A stretch of 45,503 bases of DNA from Oscillospiraceae bacterium (lineage in GTDB: Bacteria > Bacillota > Clostridia > Oscillospirales > UBA644). The notes below the pieces were generated by a model. That model was not told the origin of the DNA, ran no database searches, and was given only the letters and a program-made list of their open reading frames with translations. Of the stretch, positions 16,240 to 24,971 are shown in pieces; position 1 is the stretch's first letter, and each line of letters begins with the position of its first letter. Where the stretch lies: contig SVMT01000016.1 of NCBI GenBank assembly GCA_015067305.1, positions 1 to 45,503 of the forward strand. The letters run 5' to 3'. Both the position numbers and the translations under genes were made by a program.

Positions 16240-17712
16240 TTATAAGGACTTTTCCATTTGAGCTATAAGCTGTTTGAGGAATGCTATAGTTTCATTTGAC
16301 GGTCTTACATCTTTCCGCAAAAGCTCTCCGGTAAAATATTCAATATACAGCTCAAGGAATTCTTTCTGTCTTACAATGGCTTCCGTGTGACCCTCAGTCA
16401 ACTTGTAATCAGTATTCATTGATGTGAAATCCACGCCTATGTTTTCGAAGCATATGGCTTCCATTTCAATAAACCCGTTGTCATCTTTCAGAAGATGTAT
16501 ATTGAAATGAGGATTGTTTTCTTCTTGATCCAGAATATTCTTGAATATCTCGATCCTTTCTTTCAATGTGTATGGACGCATTGCGAAAAAGTGGTCTGAA
16601 AGGATACCCGTTTCAGCAAAATTTTTCAATCCTTTAGCAGTACATACATGCTGTGTTACTTTCTTTTTTGTGAAGATATTCGTATATCGTTTTTCGTGGA
16701 CTTCTTCCAATTTTTTTATGAGCTTTTCTGATATAAGTCCGCCTGCACCTAAACCGGTTATTCCATCAATAAAAGCAGCTTTTGTTATCTGTGTATTTAT
16801 ATAGTTGAAGCAAATATCAGGTTTGTAAGTATATATAGCATTGTTGAATTCCATTTTTGAATACATTTCCGTAAATTTCAGGTATTCATCTGCCGTATCG
16901 CTGTGAGGATATGATGTTTTTATTTGAAGCATATTATCTACTTCTTTTTTTGTGATCTCATCCCAATAGTCAAACAGATTATATCCCTCTGTCGTGATGT
17001 ATCCTTCATTTTCATTGTGCAGGATGATCTGGTAACCACTCATTTTTCCGTTTTCTTCTTTTGAACGGATAGCTATAAGATTATACCTTAATGCTGATGG
17101 GAAAGGGTCTCCATTATCTTTTGTCGTTGAAGAATATCCCATATAACCTTTATAATGTACCATCGGCAGAATATTTCCGATAGTGCTTACGGTTTTTGCC
17201 ATTTTTGAGGTGAGAACCATGTATTGTGTTATATTTGTTTTCGGAGAAGCATCCATGAGTTTTGTCATTGAATTTGAGACAGCGCTCCAACAACAATTTA
17301 TGATAAGGATATCATTAACTGAATTTTTAAGTGAATCTATAAACGTATCGAGAGAAATTATTTTGTTTGTTTGAATATCTGTAATATAAATATCTTCGGT
17401 AGTTTTTTCTTTTCTGCGTAACAGATTACGCATTTCTTCCATTGCTTCGAATTTACCTGTACCTATTTTTGATATTAAAAGGGCTTGTTCCAAGTCCTCG
17501 AGATCTTCTTTGCTGAACTTAAGATTGTCATTACTTATGATGTCATTGAATATTTTTACTCTGCTTTTGTAGCCCGATTCGCCTGTAACTACTCGGTGCA
17601 GGGTGTTTTTACTTTTATAATTAAGTATAGAAGTCAATTCCGAATAACTTATTTTGTATTCTTTCATCAATCTTGCAAGACATTGTTCGAAATTCTCTAT
17701 ATTCATTCGCAC
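16240..17712 (-). CDS. Large HTH-containing protein, putative regulator
   Basis: A protein of about 490 residues. Residues about 5-60 look like an HTH (K-I-S-Y-S-E-L-T-S-I-L-N-Y-K-S-K-N-T-L-H-R). The remaining 400 or so residues are soluble and not assignable to a family I know. A central segment resembles a small alpha/beta domain (D-I-L-I-I-N-C-C-W-S-A-V-S-N-S). The first codon is most likely GTG at 17712, 5 nt after a G7 run acting as RBS; ATG at 17706 is the alternative. A promoter with a dyad upstream (17781-17841) resembles the control region of the S41 peptidase gene, which suggests that this protein regulates itself and that gene (inference). Confidence 0.75.
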   Translation of the reverse strand: MRMNIENFEQCLARLMKEYKISYSELTSILNYKSKNTLHRVVTGESGYKSRVKIFNDIISNDNLKFSKEDLEDLEQALLISKIGTGKFEAMEEMRNLLRRKEKTTEDIYITDIQTNKIISLDTFIDSLKNSVNDILIINCCWSAVSNSMTKLMDASPKTNITQYMVLTSKMAKTVSTIGNILPMVHYKGYMGYSSTTKDNGDPFPSALRYNLIAIRSKEENGKMSGYQIILHNENEGYITTEGYNLFDYWDEITKKEVDNMLQIKTSYPHSDTADEYLKFTEMYSKMEFNNAIYTYKPDICFNYINTQITKAAFIDGITGLGAGGLISEKLIKKLEEVHEKRYTNIFTKKKVTQHVCTAKGLKNFAETGILSDHFFAMRPYTLKERIEIFKNILDQEENNPHFNIHLLKDDNGFIEMEAICFENIGVDFTSMNTDYKLTEGHTEAIVRQKEFLELYIEYFTGELLRKDVRPSNETIAFLKQLIAQMEKSL

Positions 17713-17780
17713 TTCTACCCCCCCATCTTTAGCGTGTTAAAGTTTTGCTTTATTGAAGTATCATAGTGCGAATATATAAT

Positions 17781-17809
17781 ATTATATCATAAATATATAA
17801 AAAATGCAA
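17781..17809 (-). promoter_or_regulatory. Promoter of the large HTH gene
   Basis: On the minus strand TTGCAT (17804-17809) and TATAAT (17781-17786) with a 17-bp spacer, about 70 nt before the start codon. Confidence 0.75.
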
Positions 17810-17823
17810 GAACTTTTTTTGCG

Positions 17824-17841
17824 TACACGTTTTTTTGTGTA
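17824..17841. promoter_or_regulatory. TACAC-N8-GTGTA dyad, copy 1
   Basis: TACAC at 17824-17828 and GTGTA at 17837-17841 with an 8-bp T-rich spacer, 14 bp upstream of the -35 box of the HTH gene. The same dyad, at the same distance from the same TTGCAT, occurs at 19346. Confidence 0.65.
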
Positions 17842-17860
17842 TTATAGTGTCATTTTTGTA

Positions 17861-17898
17861 AAAACAGACCCCCTTTCATTTAGAAAGAGAGCCTGTTT
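17861..17898 (-). terminator. Terminator of the S41 peptidase gene
   Basis: AAAACAG and CTGTTTT arms with further pairing of CTTTC and GAAAG form a hairpin just after the minus-strand stop at 17904; the minus-strand 3' side ends in a short T run. Confidence 0.6.
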
Positions 17899-17903
17899 TG
17901 TTA

Positions 17904-19241
17904 TTATTTCATTGATCTTAAAATACTTAAGCCTTTATCTAAAACACTATCTGTTCCTGTAATCAGATCATTTAAGCTTAGTTCAGCATAAATATGAGGT
18001 TGTATTCCTATGTTTATAAACTCTTTGTCATTGGGATATGTATATCTTCTTGTGCAGATTCTTGCCATACCGTTTCCCGGCAAGGGGACAAATAAAGGAT
18101 TTCCTGTTGTCCCGTAGCTCGGAGTTCCGACTATTGTTGCTCGGTTTGCGTTATCAAATATTAAAAGCATATTTTCTGAAGAAGATCCTGTTCCTGAATT
18201 TTCCAAAATAACTACGGGTTGGTCAAATGTTATGGGACAATCAGGGTCAAAGTATTTTTCTGTATGTTCTTCAAATAAATTTTGGTTGCAAATATCATAT
18301 ATTTTTTTGTTAAATTCATTTGAAAGGTCTAAAGTTTCGATGTCTTCGTCGAAAGCCCACGCTTTATAAGCTCCGATATATTTGGCGTGTTTCACTTTAC
18401 CGCATTGCAGTTCTCCTTTAATAAAAGCTTGCGAGAGCATTTCTGCGTTACTTGAATGACCTCCTCCGTTATTTCTGATGTCGATTATAAAGCCTTTAAC
18501 GTCAGAAAGTTGATTTGCTGATTTATAAAAATTGTTAGGCATATCATCGTCCATAAATGTTTTTATTGTAATTATCGCAATATTATCCTTTGAAATTTGT
18601 ATGCTAAAACTTTCGGAGTCAAAAATAATGGAAAGTTTTTCTCTGCATTTTAAATTAGTAGGTGCAGACCATTTGTGTTCTTTATCATCGGGAGTTATTT
18701 CAAAAGTTCCCGATGTTGTTTTGATTTTTATGGGCTTATTTCTTTCTATTATGGGTATAAAACCATAGGCGTTTTTATCGGCATCGCGAGGAATATTTTC
18801 AAGGGAATAAATGTGTTCATATGAACTCAGTTTATTGATATTCCAGCAGTACGGCAATATTTTTTCGTTCATATATTTATCGAAATTTTCGCCGTTGATC
18901 TCTAATATTTCGCACAGTAAAGGTATATCATAACCATCAGCAACATTTGATATAAAATGCTTGTTATCCGAATATTTTATTTTTATTGGTAGCGATTTTA
19001 TTTGTTTGTATATTTCTTTTGGAAAATCCACATGGGTATGACCGTCATTAAGCAGAGATATAAATCTCATTAACTCAAGATAATAGTCAATAATTTCCAT
19101 CGGTTTGGAAACAATTCTCAATGACTTTTGATATTCACTATCCCAATCAATATTCTTTCGCTGATTCCAAAAAACAAAATTGTATTTTGCTTCACACCAT
19201 ATTTGTGATAATCCGTATATTTGTTCTTGCACTGTAAGCAT
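17904..19241 (-). CDS. S41-family peptidase (tail-specific/C-terminal processing protease-like)
   Basis: A 445-residue protein. The central G-F-I-I-D-I-R-N-N-G-G-G segment and the E-N-S-G-T-G-S-S-S-E-N motif are the S41 core, the latter holding the probable catalytic serine. A T-P-S-Y-G-T-T-G-N segment completes the usual signature. I see no signal peptide and no clear PDZ domain, so it appears cytoplasmic, unlike typical exported CtpA. GGAGG precedes the ATG. Its promoter region duplicates that of the neighbouring HTH gene. The substrate is unknown. Confidence 0.85.
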   Translation of the reverse strand: MLTVQEQIYGLSQIWCEAKYNFVFWNQRKNIDWDSEYQKSLRIVSKPMEIIDYYLELMRFISLLNDGHTHVDFPKEIYKQIKSLPIKIKYSDNKHFISNVADGYDIPLLCEILEINGENFDKYMNEKILPYCWNINKLSSYEHIYSLENIPRDADKNAYGFIPIIERNKPIKIKTTSGTFEITPDDKEHKWSAPTNLKCREKLSIIFDSESFSIQISKDNIAIITIKTFMDDDMPNNFYKSANQLSDVKGFIIDIRNNGGGHSSNAEMLSQAFIKGELQCGKVKHAKYIGAYKAWAFDEDIETLDLSNEFNKKIYDICNQNLFEEHTEKYFDPDCPITFDQPVVILENSGTGSSSENMLLIFDNANRATIVGTPSYGTTGNPLFVPLPGNGMARICTRRYTYPNDKEFINIGIQPHIYAELSLNDLITGTDSVLDKGLSILRSMK

Positions 19242-19324
19242 AAAAATTCCTCCATTTCATTCATATAGTGTCATATATTTAAATTAGGTTTCATTTTAAA
19301 TTGTTAATTTTTTATATTTGTTAA

Positions 19325-19363
19325 ATGCAATACTTTTTTACCACGTACACATTTTCTTGTGTA
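19325..19363 (-). promoter_or_regulatory. TACAC-N8-GTGTA dyad copy 2 with -35 box of the S41 gene
   Basis: The dyad at 19346-19363 (TACAC and GTGTA, 8-bp spacer) lies 15 bp upstream of a minus-strand TTGCAT at 19325-19330. The whole block aligns with that before the HTH gene. The -10 region (about 19302-19307) is poor, so activation may be needed. Confidence 0.6.
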
Positions 19364-19421
19364 TTTTGACTGTCAATCTATAGTATTACCTTTTTGATTT
19401 TGGAGTATGGTTCATAAATAA

Positions 19422-19464
19422 AACAATTCCTACGATACTATTAGGTATGTAGGAATTGTTTTTT
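19422..19464 (-). terminator. Terminator downstream of the BlaR1-like gene
   Basis: A perfect 12-bp stem (19422-19433 with 19449-19460) with a T-rich flank on each strand, located just after the minus-strand stop at 19500. Confidence 0.7.
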
Positions 19465-19499
19465 ATGGTCATAATCAGAGGAAATCAGTGATATTGCGA

Positions 19500-21584
19500 T
19501 TATGATTGGGAATATGTAAGAATGTATTCGTCATCAAAAGTTACGGTTGAAAGAATGTCTCCGTTAACAAGAGGTTTACAATCCGTTTTTCCGTTGCATA
19601 GAGGGTGGTCAAAGGGAATCTCGCTGCTGAATATATAGCCGTCTTCTGTAATATCGAAAACGTATTTATATTCTCCTCCGTAAGCCGTACAAGTAAGCTT
19701 GTTTTCGCTTTCTTGGTAAGTTCCGCTGATTCCGTCGTAGCTTATTACAGCGTTTACGTTGTATACCAATCTGAATCTTTTCTCGTCAGAGTAGAGTTTC
19801 AGTATCGGTTTCAGATCATTGATATTTCCGTCATTATCGTAGCAGTAATATGCTTTCTCTATGCTTGATATTACGGAAATACTGTTTTTCGGAGCTGATG
19901 TTGGTTCTGTTAGCAAGTCTCCGTCAACAAGAGTTTCCATATTGGAGTTTTCATCATACTGCGGATGTTTGAATGGAACTTCATCTCGGAATACATATCC
20001 CTCATCCGTAATATCGAAAACATATTTGTAATTGCCGTCATTTGATGTGCAGATGAGTTTAGTTCCGGTTTTTTCGTAAGTTCCCCAAACGCCGATGCTG
20101 CTGAGGATCGGATAGTAGAGTACAAAGTCATTATATTCTTCATACAGAAGCAGTTCGATCTTCGACGCAGGCGTAGTCGGATATTGCTTACTGTAAATAT
20201 GATATTTTGTTCCCTCATCTTTTAATTTATAATCAGGTATTTTTTCCGAGTAACCTGAATAAGTTTCATCTTTGCTTACAATTTTACTCGGGATCTCCCA
20301 AATAGAATCCAATATAAATAATACACCGTCTTTTATTGGTTTTTCAAATTCAGAAGAATCGCTTTGAATTCTGTAAGAAGGAAGTTCTGAGGATTCTTTT
20401 TCGTTAAAAGTAAGTTGATTTTTTCCGACGATGTCAAATACGTAGGTGTTCTGTCCGTCTTCCGTTTCAAGGATCAACTGTTCTCCAGTGATTCTGTATG
20501 TTCCGTAGGGCAGATAGCTGCTCAACCCTGAAAACATGAAGTAGAATGTATTGTCTTTTGTATAAAGTTCTATATAAGGTTTCAGAACAGAAGTCCTTGA
20601 TCCCGGATCTTTGCAAACAAGGGATACTCTGTAGTTTTCTTCGGTGGGAAGATCAAGACTTTTTTCTCGTGGCTGATCCGTGAGGAAGAGTATTCCTGCA
20701 ATGATGCAGATGATTACAGAAATGAGAATTACCCAGAATACAGGCTTTTTATAGTTCAGAATTGATCTTATTCTGCTTTTTACTCCTACTTCGCCGAATG
20801 CGAGGGGGCAAGCGGCAACGGTTCGTCTTGAAATACTGCAGTTGAGAAGTGCTTGAGAATAACGGCGTTTTTCATCAATATCCATTTTCTTTATTACTTT
20901 CTCGTCACATGCAAGTTCTATGTCACGGCAGAGAAGAATATACGCCACCCAGATGATCGGATTGAACCAATAAACGGAAAGTATTGCAAAACCGAGGGGT
21001 TTCCATATGTGGTCCAGCCGTTTGATGTGTGATCGTTCATGTTCCAGAACACAAACTTCTTCTTCAGCGGAAAGATCGGACGGTATGTATATCTTCGGTC
21101 TGAAAAATCCCAGCAGGAAAGGGGATTCGATGTCGTCACAGATGTATACATTATTCTCTTTTTTCAGAGAAGCCTTGACTTTTCGGTGAATGTTGAAATA
21201 GCTGAAAATGGTATATATAGCCATTCCTGCCACGCCGATGAGCCAGATTACAGCCAGAACCGATATTATTGATATCTTAGGTTCGACGACTTGCGGTACT
21301 GACGGTATTGTGGGGATAACCGTGTTTACTGCTGTATTTATCTGCGTTGTCGCTTGGGGTAAAACTGAAAAAAAGTTATTTGAAATCGGTTCAGATGTGG
21401 GAACCATGCTGAAAATACTCTCAAGTGAGATAGGGCAGACAAGTCTTATCCCAACCAATGCCCACAGCAGAAATCGGATATTTTTCGGTGCATTTTTCAG
21501 TACAAGCCTCAAAATTATCGCCGCAAATATCATCCAGCACGCTGTGATGCTCATGTCGAGTATTTTTATGAATAAAGCTTCCAT
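19500..21584 (-). CDS. BlaR1/MecR1-type M56 metallopeptidase with novel repeated sensor region
   Basis: A 694-residue membrane protein. Residues 1-305 form an M56 peptidase module with four or five membrane segments and the zinc motif HERSH at 182-186, followed by D-I-E-L-A-C-D-E, the third-ligand region. In BlaR1 this module is activated by an external signal and leads to cleavage of BlaI. The external part (about 305-694) is not a penicillin-binding domain. It has three repeats of about 100 residues sharing G-T-Y, an L-x-C or L-x-L strand, Y-x-Y-V-F-D-I and a following P-F-x-H-P in two of them. The gene follows blaI by 7 nt. No beta-lactamase gene is near, so the signal is probably not a beta-lactam. 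Confidence 0.88.
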   Translation of the reverse strand: MEALFIKILDMSITACWMIFAAIILRLVLKNAPKNIRFLLWALVGIRLVCPISLESIFSMVPTSEPISNNFFSVLPQATTQINTAVNTVIPTIPSVPQVVEPKISIISVLAVIWLIGVAGMAIYTIFSYFNIHRKVKASLKKENNVYICDDIESPFLLGFFRPKIYIPSDLSAEEEVCVLEHERSHIKRLDHIWKPLGFAILSVYWFNPIIWVAYILLCRDIELACDEKVIKKMDIDEKRRYSQALLNCSISRRTVAACPLAFGEVGVKSRIRSILNYKKPVFWVILISVIICIIAGILFLTDQPREKSLDLPTEENYRVSLVCKDPGSRTSVLKPYIELYTKDNTFYFMFSGLSSYLPYGTYRITGEQLILETEDGQNTYVFDIVGKNQLTFNEKESSELPSYRIQSDSSEFEKPIKDGVLFILDSIWEIPSKIVSKDETYSGYSEKIPDYKLKDEGTKYHIYSKQYPTTPASKIELLLYEEYNDFVLYYPILSSIGVWGTYEKTGTKLICTSNDGNYKYVFDITDEGYVFRDEVPFKHPQYDENSNMETLVDGDLLTEPTSAPKNSISVISSIEKAYYCYDNDGNINDLKPILKLYSDEKRFRLVYNVNAVISYDGISGTYQESENKLTCTAYGGEYKYVFDITEDGYIFSSEIPFDHPLCNGKTDCKPLVNGDILSTVTFDDEYILTYSQS

Positions 21585-21591
21585 TGTGTGG

Positions 21592-21954
21592 TCATTCCTC
21601 CTTCATAGAGTTTATCAATCTTTGTATTTCAGAGATCTCATCCTCCGAGAGTGACTTTCTTTTTGTGAATGCCGCAAGGAATGCGGGCAGAGACCCCTTG
21701 AATGCGGTGTCAACGAACTGTTCACTCTGAATTGAGTTGAATTCATCTTTTGTGATGACTTTTTTTACAATACCGCCTTCATTGATGAAAATACCTCTGT
21801 CGCAGAGTTTTCTCAATACTGTATAAGTTGTGGATTTTTTCCAGTTCAGTTTTTCGGCGCAGAGCTTTACAAGCTCGCCTGAAGGAATGGGTTCGTATTG
21901 CCAGATCAGATCTGCAAATTTTTCTTCAACAGCGCCTAATCTTATTTCTTCCAT
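21592..21954 (-). CDS. BlaI/MecI-family transcriptional repressor
   Basis: A repressor of about 120 residues with the BlaI winged helix (A-D-L-I-W-Q-Y-E-P-I-P-S-G-E-L-V and W-K-K-S-T-T-Y-T-V-L-R-K-L-C-D-R-G). It is cleaved after signalling by its BlaR1 partner in characterised systems. I chose the ATG at 21954 (protein beginning M-E-E-I-R-L-G-A-V-E) because GAAAGG lies upstream and family members begin there; an ATG at 21987 lacks an RBS. The gene is followed at once by the BlaR1-type gene. A palindrome overlapping its promoter suggests autorepression. Confidence 0.9.
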   Translation of the reverse strand: MEEIRLGAVEEKFADLIWQYEPIPSGELVKLCAEKLNWKKSTTYTVLRKLCDRGIFINEGGIVKKVITKDEFNSIQSEQFVDTAFKGSLPAFLAAFTKRKSLSEDEISEIQRLINSMKEE

Positions 21955-22002
21955 GTGATATATCATCCTTTCAAATAGGTTTATCATCTATAGAGTAATT
22001 AT

Positions 22003-22031
22003 AGTCTATCACAAATAGACCAAAATGTCAA
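22003..22031 (-). promoter_or_regulatory. blaI promoter with overlapping operator palindrome
   Basis: On the minus strand TTGACA (22026-22031), a 17-bp spacer and TAGACT (22003-22008). A perfect dyad, GTCTAT at 22004-22009 and ATAGAC at 22015-22020 with a 5-bp centre, covers the -10 region, the expected place for a BlaI-type operator. Confidence 0.65.
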
Positions 22032-22078
22032 TAGGAAAAATCCAAATGTTACAATATTGCCCAAAATTGACTGACGGC

Positions 22079-22107
22079 TTGACACTTTATGCTTTTAATG
22101 ATATAAT
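22079..22107 (+). promoter_or_regulatory. Sigma-A promoter of the ECF-fusion gene
   Basis: TTGACA (22079-22084), a 17-bp spacer and TATAAT (22102-22107), about 104 nt before the start codon at 22211. Confidence 0.85.
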
Positions 22108-22139
22108 TATATTAAATAAAAATTTTTTCTGTAAAACCC

Positions 22140-22164
22140 AACCTTTCCATTATTCGGCTTGTCT
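22140..22164 (+). promoter_or_regulatory. Candidate ECF-type promoter (autoregulatory)
   Basis: AACCTT (22140-22145) and GTCT (22161-22164), separated by 15 bp, resemble the AAC/CGTC-like elements recognised by ECF sigma factors. They lie between the housekeeping promoter and the sigma gene. ECF genes commonly drive their own transcription; here this is inferred from sequence alone. Confidence 0.5.
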
Positions 22165-22210
22165 TAATGGTGAACCCCCTGAAAGACAAAAAATTTGAAA
22201 GGAAACTCAA

Positions 22211-24772
22211 ATGAACAGTTACAGCGACAAACACGATGAAACTTTGGTAGAAATGACTTTGCTTGGAAACACCAAGGCTTATGAGGAGCTTGTGGTCCGT
22301 TATCAGCACTCCGTAAAAGGTGCGGCTTACAAAATTACGGGCAATATATATTCTGCAGAAGATGCTTCTCAGGATGCATTTGTTTCCGCATGGATAAAAC
22401 TTGACAAACTGCGCGAATACTCAAAATTCGGGCCGTGGGTGTGTTCTATTGCCAAAAACTGCGCAAAGAACATCGTTGTTCACTACGCCAACACCGTTGC
22501 AGATATGAGCTTCGATTTGGTTGAAAATTTCGATCTTTCTACTGCGGAAGACAGCGAATTTGATGAGGTATTCAAAGCGGAAGACCGTGCCGAACTTCAC
22601 GGTAAAGTCGAAGCACTCAGCGAAAAAATTCGAGAAGCCGTAAAACTGCATTATTTTGAGAATCTTTCAGTTGCTCAAATTGCCGAAAAACTTTCCCTGC
22701 CGGCGGGAACTGTTAAGTGGCGACTTTCAGAGGGCAGGAAACAACTTAGAAAGGAATACGGAATTATGGAAAAAACATACAATGAAAACGAAACTTTGGT
22801 TCAGCGCGTTATGCGTCAGATAGAAGAGCTTAAATTGTGGCGACTCAAAGATAACAGAACGGGCTTTGAAGATGAATACAAAGCAGTTCTTGCAAACGTA
22901 AACGACCTTGAGGATTCCAACGATAAAGATTCTGCTCTTGCATCTGTTTTGGCTTTGGGCTATTGGTGGCTTTCAAGCGAAAGAACTGCCGAAACTCTTG
23001 CGAAGATAAAAGCTCTTGCTGAAAAGTCTCACAACGAAGACGCAATGCAGGACGTTATGTCTGCGGAAATGCGTTTAGGTGAAGACGGCGAAATCGAAAA
23101 AATGCTAAATGTTCAGATACCGTATCTTGAAAAGCACGGTTTTGTAAAAGCTCTCGGTTACGAATGGTTCTGGCTCGGTTATGAATATTTCACCAAGAAA
23201 GATTTTGAGAATGGCTTTGCCGCAATGAATAAGGTTCTTGAAGTCCTCACTCCCAATGATGTTTACTATGCAAATGCGTTGGCTGCAATAACCGCTGAAG
23301 AAAAGAGACAGAAACTGCTGAATGAAAAGAAACCTCTCGCATATCACATACACGCTACAGGCGAAGAGCTCCGCTATATAGATGGCAAGCTTTATTTCTG
23401 GACACAGCCCGGTTACGGCAACGGTGACGGCGATTTTTATGCAGTCGATTACAGTTCTTTCTGGAATTGCCAGGGCATTGACAGCGTGGTTTACGACCCC
23501 ACAATGAAAGTTGGCGAGGTCAAAGAAAACGGAACGGAAAAATATACGTTCAAAGCTGACGGCGTTACCGTTGAAACTCCTGCGGGAATTTTTGAAAACT
23601 GCAAGGTCTTTGTTTTCGAGGGGGACCATTACGGACTGACTTACTGTGAAACTTATTTTTGCCCCAACGTGGGTATCGTGCGTCAAAAAATTACGAGATA
23701 CAACGGTATGAACGAATGGCTTCTTGCTTCCTATAAAGTCAGCGGTGAGGGAATAATTCCTTTTGCCGTGGGCAATAAGTGGGAATATTCCGTTGTTGAA
23801 CCTGAGGGGGTAAAAATCAGGGTCGAAAACGTTTTTGAAATCATTGGCTGTGACGAAAACAAAGCTGATTTTAAAGCATATGCTGTTGTTGAAACTCTCG
23901 GTTACGATGAAAATACATGGCTCGGAAATATGAGCGCTGTGGATAATTTCCATTATGAGGGCGATGACGGCAAGTGGCACTTTAAAGATGTTATGCCTTC
24001 TTTGCGCAAGGCTTTGGAGCTTGCGGAAACAAAACGCCAAAAAGTTCAGACCGAAATAGCCTTGAACGTTATGCAGAGAATCGTAGATACTGATCCCGAA
24101 CTTAATCCGAATTATACGGAAAAGGGACGTTGGAATTTTATGAACAATCACGTAGTGAACTCCAAGGACGGAACCGTACACATTCGTTATGACCGTTTGT
24201 CTTTTGTTTCAAAAGATGCCAAGGATGTTAAACGAGTTGGATGCAGAGCGCTTATGAGCCATATGCTCATGATGCTTGACGATGCTGTCAATTGCGTTTG
24301 GTCAGACAAATGGGTTCCCGGTTACGTTTTTGACGAGGACAGAGAATTTGCGGGTATGCAAACTCATGTTAAGCTTGTTGTGCTTGAAGATGAGACAGTT
24401 GAAGTCCCTGCGGGTAAGTTTGAAAACTGCCGCCATATTTCCCTTGACAGAGACGGTATGACGGGCGGCTGGACATATCAGGGCGGACATTTCGATTATT
24501 GGTTCGCGCCCGGTATCGGTCTTGTGAAATTCTTCGCCGAAAACGACAATACCCCCGTAAATTGGCAGCTTGTCAAATTTGACGGAACAGGGGAGAGCTA
24601 TTTCCCCGCAGAAGACGGACTTTTCCGCCGCTACGAACCCGACGTTCTCGGCGAGGGCTACCACGCATCCCTCGAACTTACGTTCGATAAGAACGAAACA
24701 GGAACGGTAATGTTCGCAAACCATCACGGCACACAGGACAGAGCCGAATACGAAAAAACTCAAACAAAGTAA
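22211..24772 (+). CDS. ECF sigma factor fused to a large soluble C-terminal region
   Basis: An 853-residue protein. Residues about 1-185 are a complete ECF sigma factor: region 2 (Y-S-A-E-D-A-S-Q-D-A-F-V-S-A-W) and region 4 (Y-F-E-N-L-S-V-A-Q-I-A-E-K-L-S-L-P-A-G-T-V-K-W-R-L). The remaining 660 or so residues are predicted soluble. First comes an alpha-helical, TPR-like stretch (about 200-370). Then come two related beta-rich units sharing V-E-x-P-A-G-x-F-E-N-C and a later G-I/L-V, at about residues 455-515 and 730-790. No membrane segment or anti-sigma gene is nearby, so control may be internal. Ordinary ECF factors have about 160-200 residues. The start follows GAAAGGAAA. A 10-bp terminator hairpin follows the stop. 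Confidence 0.88.
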   Translation: MNSYSDKHDETLVEMTLLGNTKAYEELVVRYQHSVKGAAYKITGNIYSAEDASQDAFVSAWIKLDKLREYSKFGPWVCSIAKNCAKNIVVHYANTVADMSFDLVENFDLSTAEDSEFDEVFKAEDRAELHGKVEALSEKIREAVKLHYFENLSVAQIAEKLSLPAGTVKWRLSEGRKQLRKEYGIMEKTYNENETLVQRVMRQIEELKLWRLKDNRTGFEDEYKAVLANVNDLEDSNDKDSALASVLALGYWWLSSERTAETLAKIKALAEKSHNEDAMQDVMSAEMRLGEDGEIEKMLNVQIPYLEKHGFVKALGYEWFWLGYEYFTKKDFENGFAAMNKVLEVLTPNDVYYANALAAITAEEKRQKLLNEKKPLAYHIHATGEELRYIDGKLYFWTQPGYGNGDGDFYAVDYSSFWNCQGIDSVVYDPTMKVGEVKENGTEKYTFKADGVTVETPAGIFENCKVFVFEGDHYGLTYCETYFCPNVGIVRQKITRYNGMNEWLLASYKVSGEGIIPFAVGNKWEYSVVEPEGVKIRVENVFEIIGCDENKADFKAYAVVETLGYDENTWLGNMSAVDNFHYEGDDGKWHFKDVMPSLRKALELAETKRQKVQTEIALNVMQRIVDTDPELNPNYTEKGRWNFMNNHVVNSKDGTVHIRYDRLSFVSKDAKDVKRVGCRALMSHMLMMLDDAVNCVWSDKWVPGYVFDEDREFAGMQTHVKLVVLEDETVEVPAGKFENCRHISLDRDGMTGGWTYQGGHFDYWFAPGIGLVKFFAENDNTPVNWQLVKFDGTGESYFPAEDGLFRRYEPDVLGEGYHASLELTFDKNETGTVMFANHHGTQDRAEYEKTQTK

Positions 24773-24814
24773 AAACATCAAATAAAAAGAAATTGTCTTA
24801 AAAATAAAGCAGAG

Positions 24815-24853
24815 AGAGGAACGTATCTCCGAAATGGAACGTTCCTCTTTTTG
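24815..24853 (+). terminator. Intrinsic terminator of the ECF-fusion gene
   Basis: AGAGGAACGT (24815-24824) pairs with ACGTTCCTCT (24839-24848), followed by TTTTG and further T. Confidence 0.85.
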
Positions 24854-24903
24854 CTTTTTTTATTTCAAATCAAATAAGTTCATATTTTGTTGAATTACTT
24901 CTA

Positions 24904-24932
24904 TTGAAATATTTTGTCGGATATGGTAAAAT
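24904..24932 (+). promoter_or_regulatory. Promoter of galT-mgsA
   Basis: TTGAAA (24904-24909), a 17-bp spacer and TAAAAT (24927-24932), with AAGGAG before the start at 24972. Confidence 0.75.
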
Positions 24933-24971
24933 ATATAATGAATAGATATATATTAAGGAGATAGATTTGAT

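Noticed and set aside
19500-21954. BlaI/BlaR1 as a beta-lactam resistance locus
   Set aside because: No beta-lactamase or PBP gene is adjacent and the sensor domain is not penicillin-binding.
22421-24181. Long antisense reading frames opposite the ECF-fusion gene (for example 23105-24181)
   Set aside because: They are shadows of a codon-biased gene, have no RBS or promoter, and their products look random and low-complexity.
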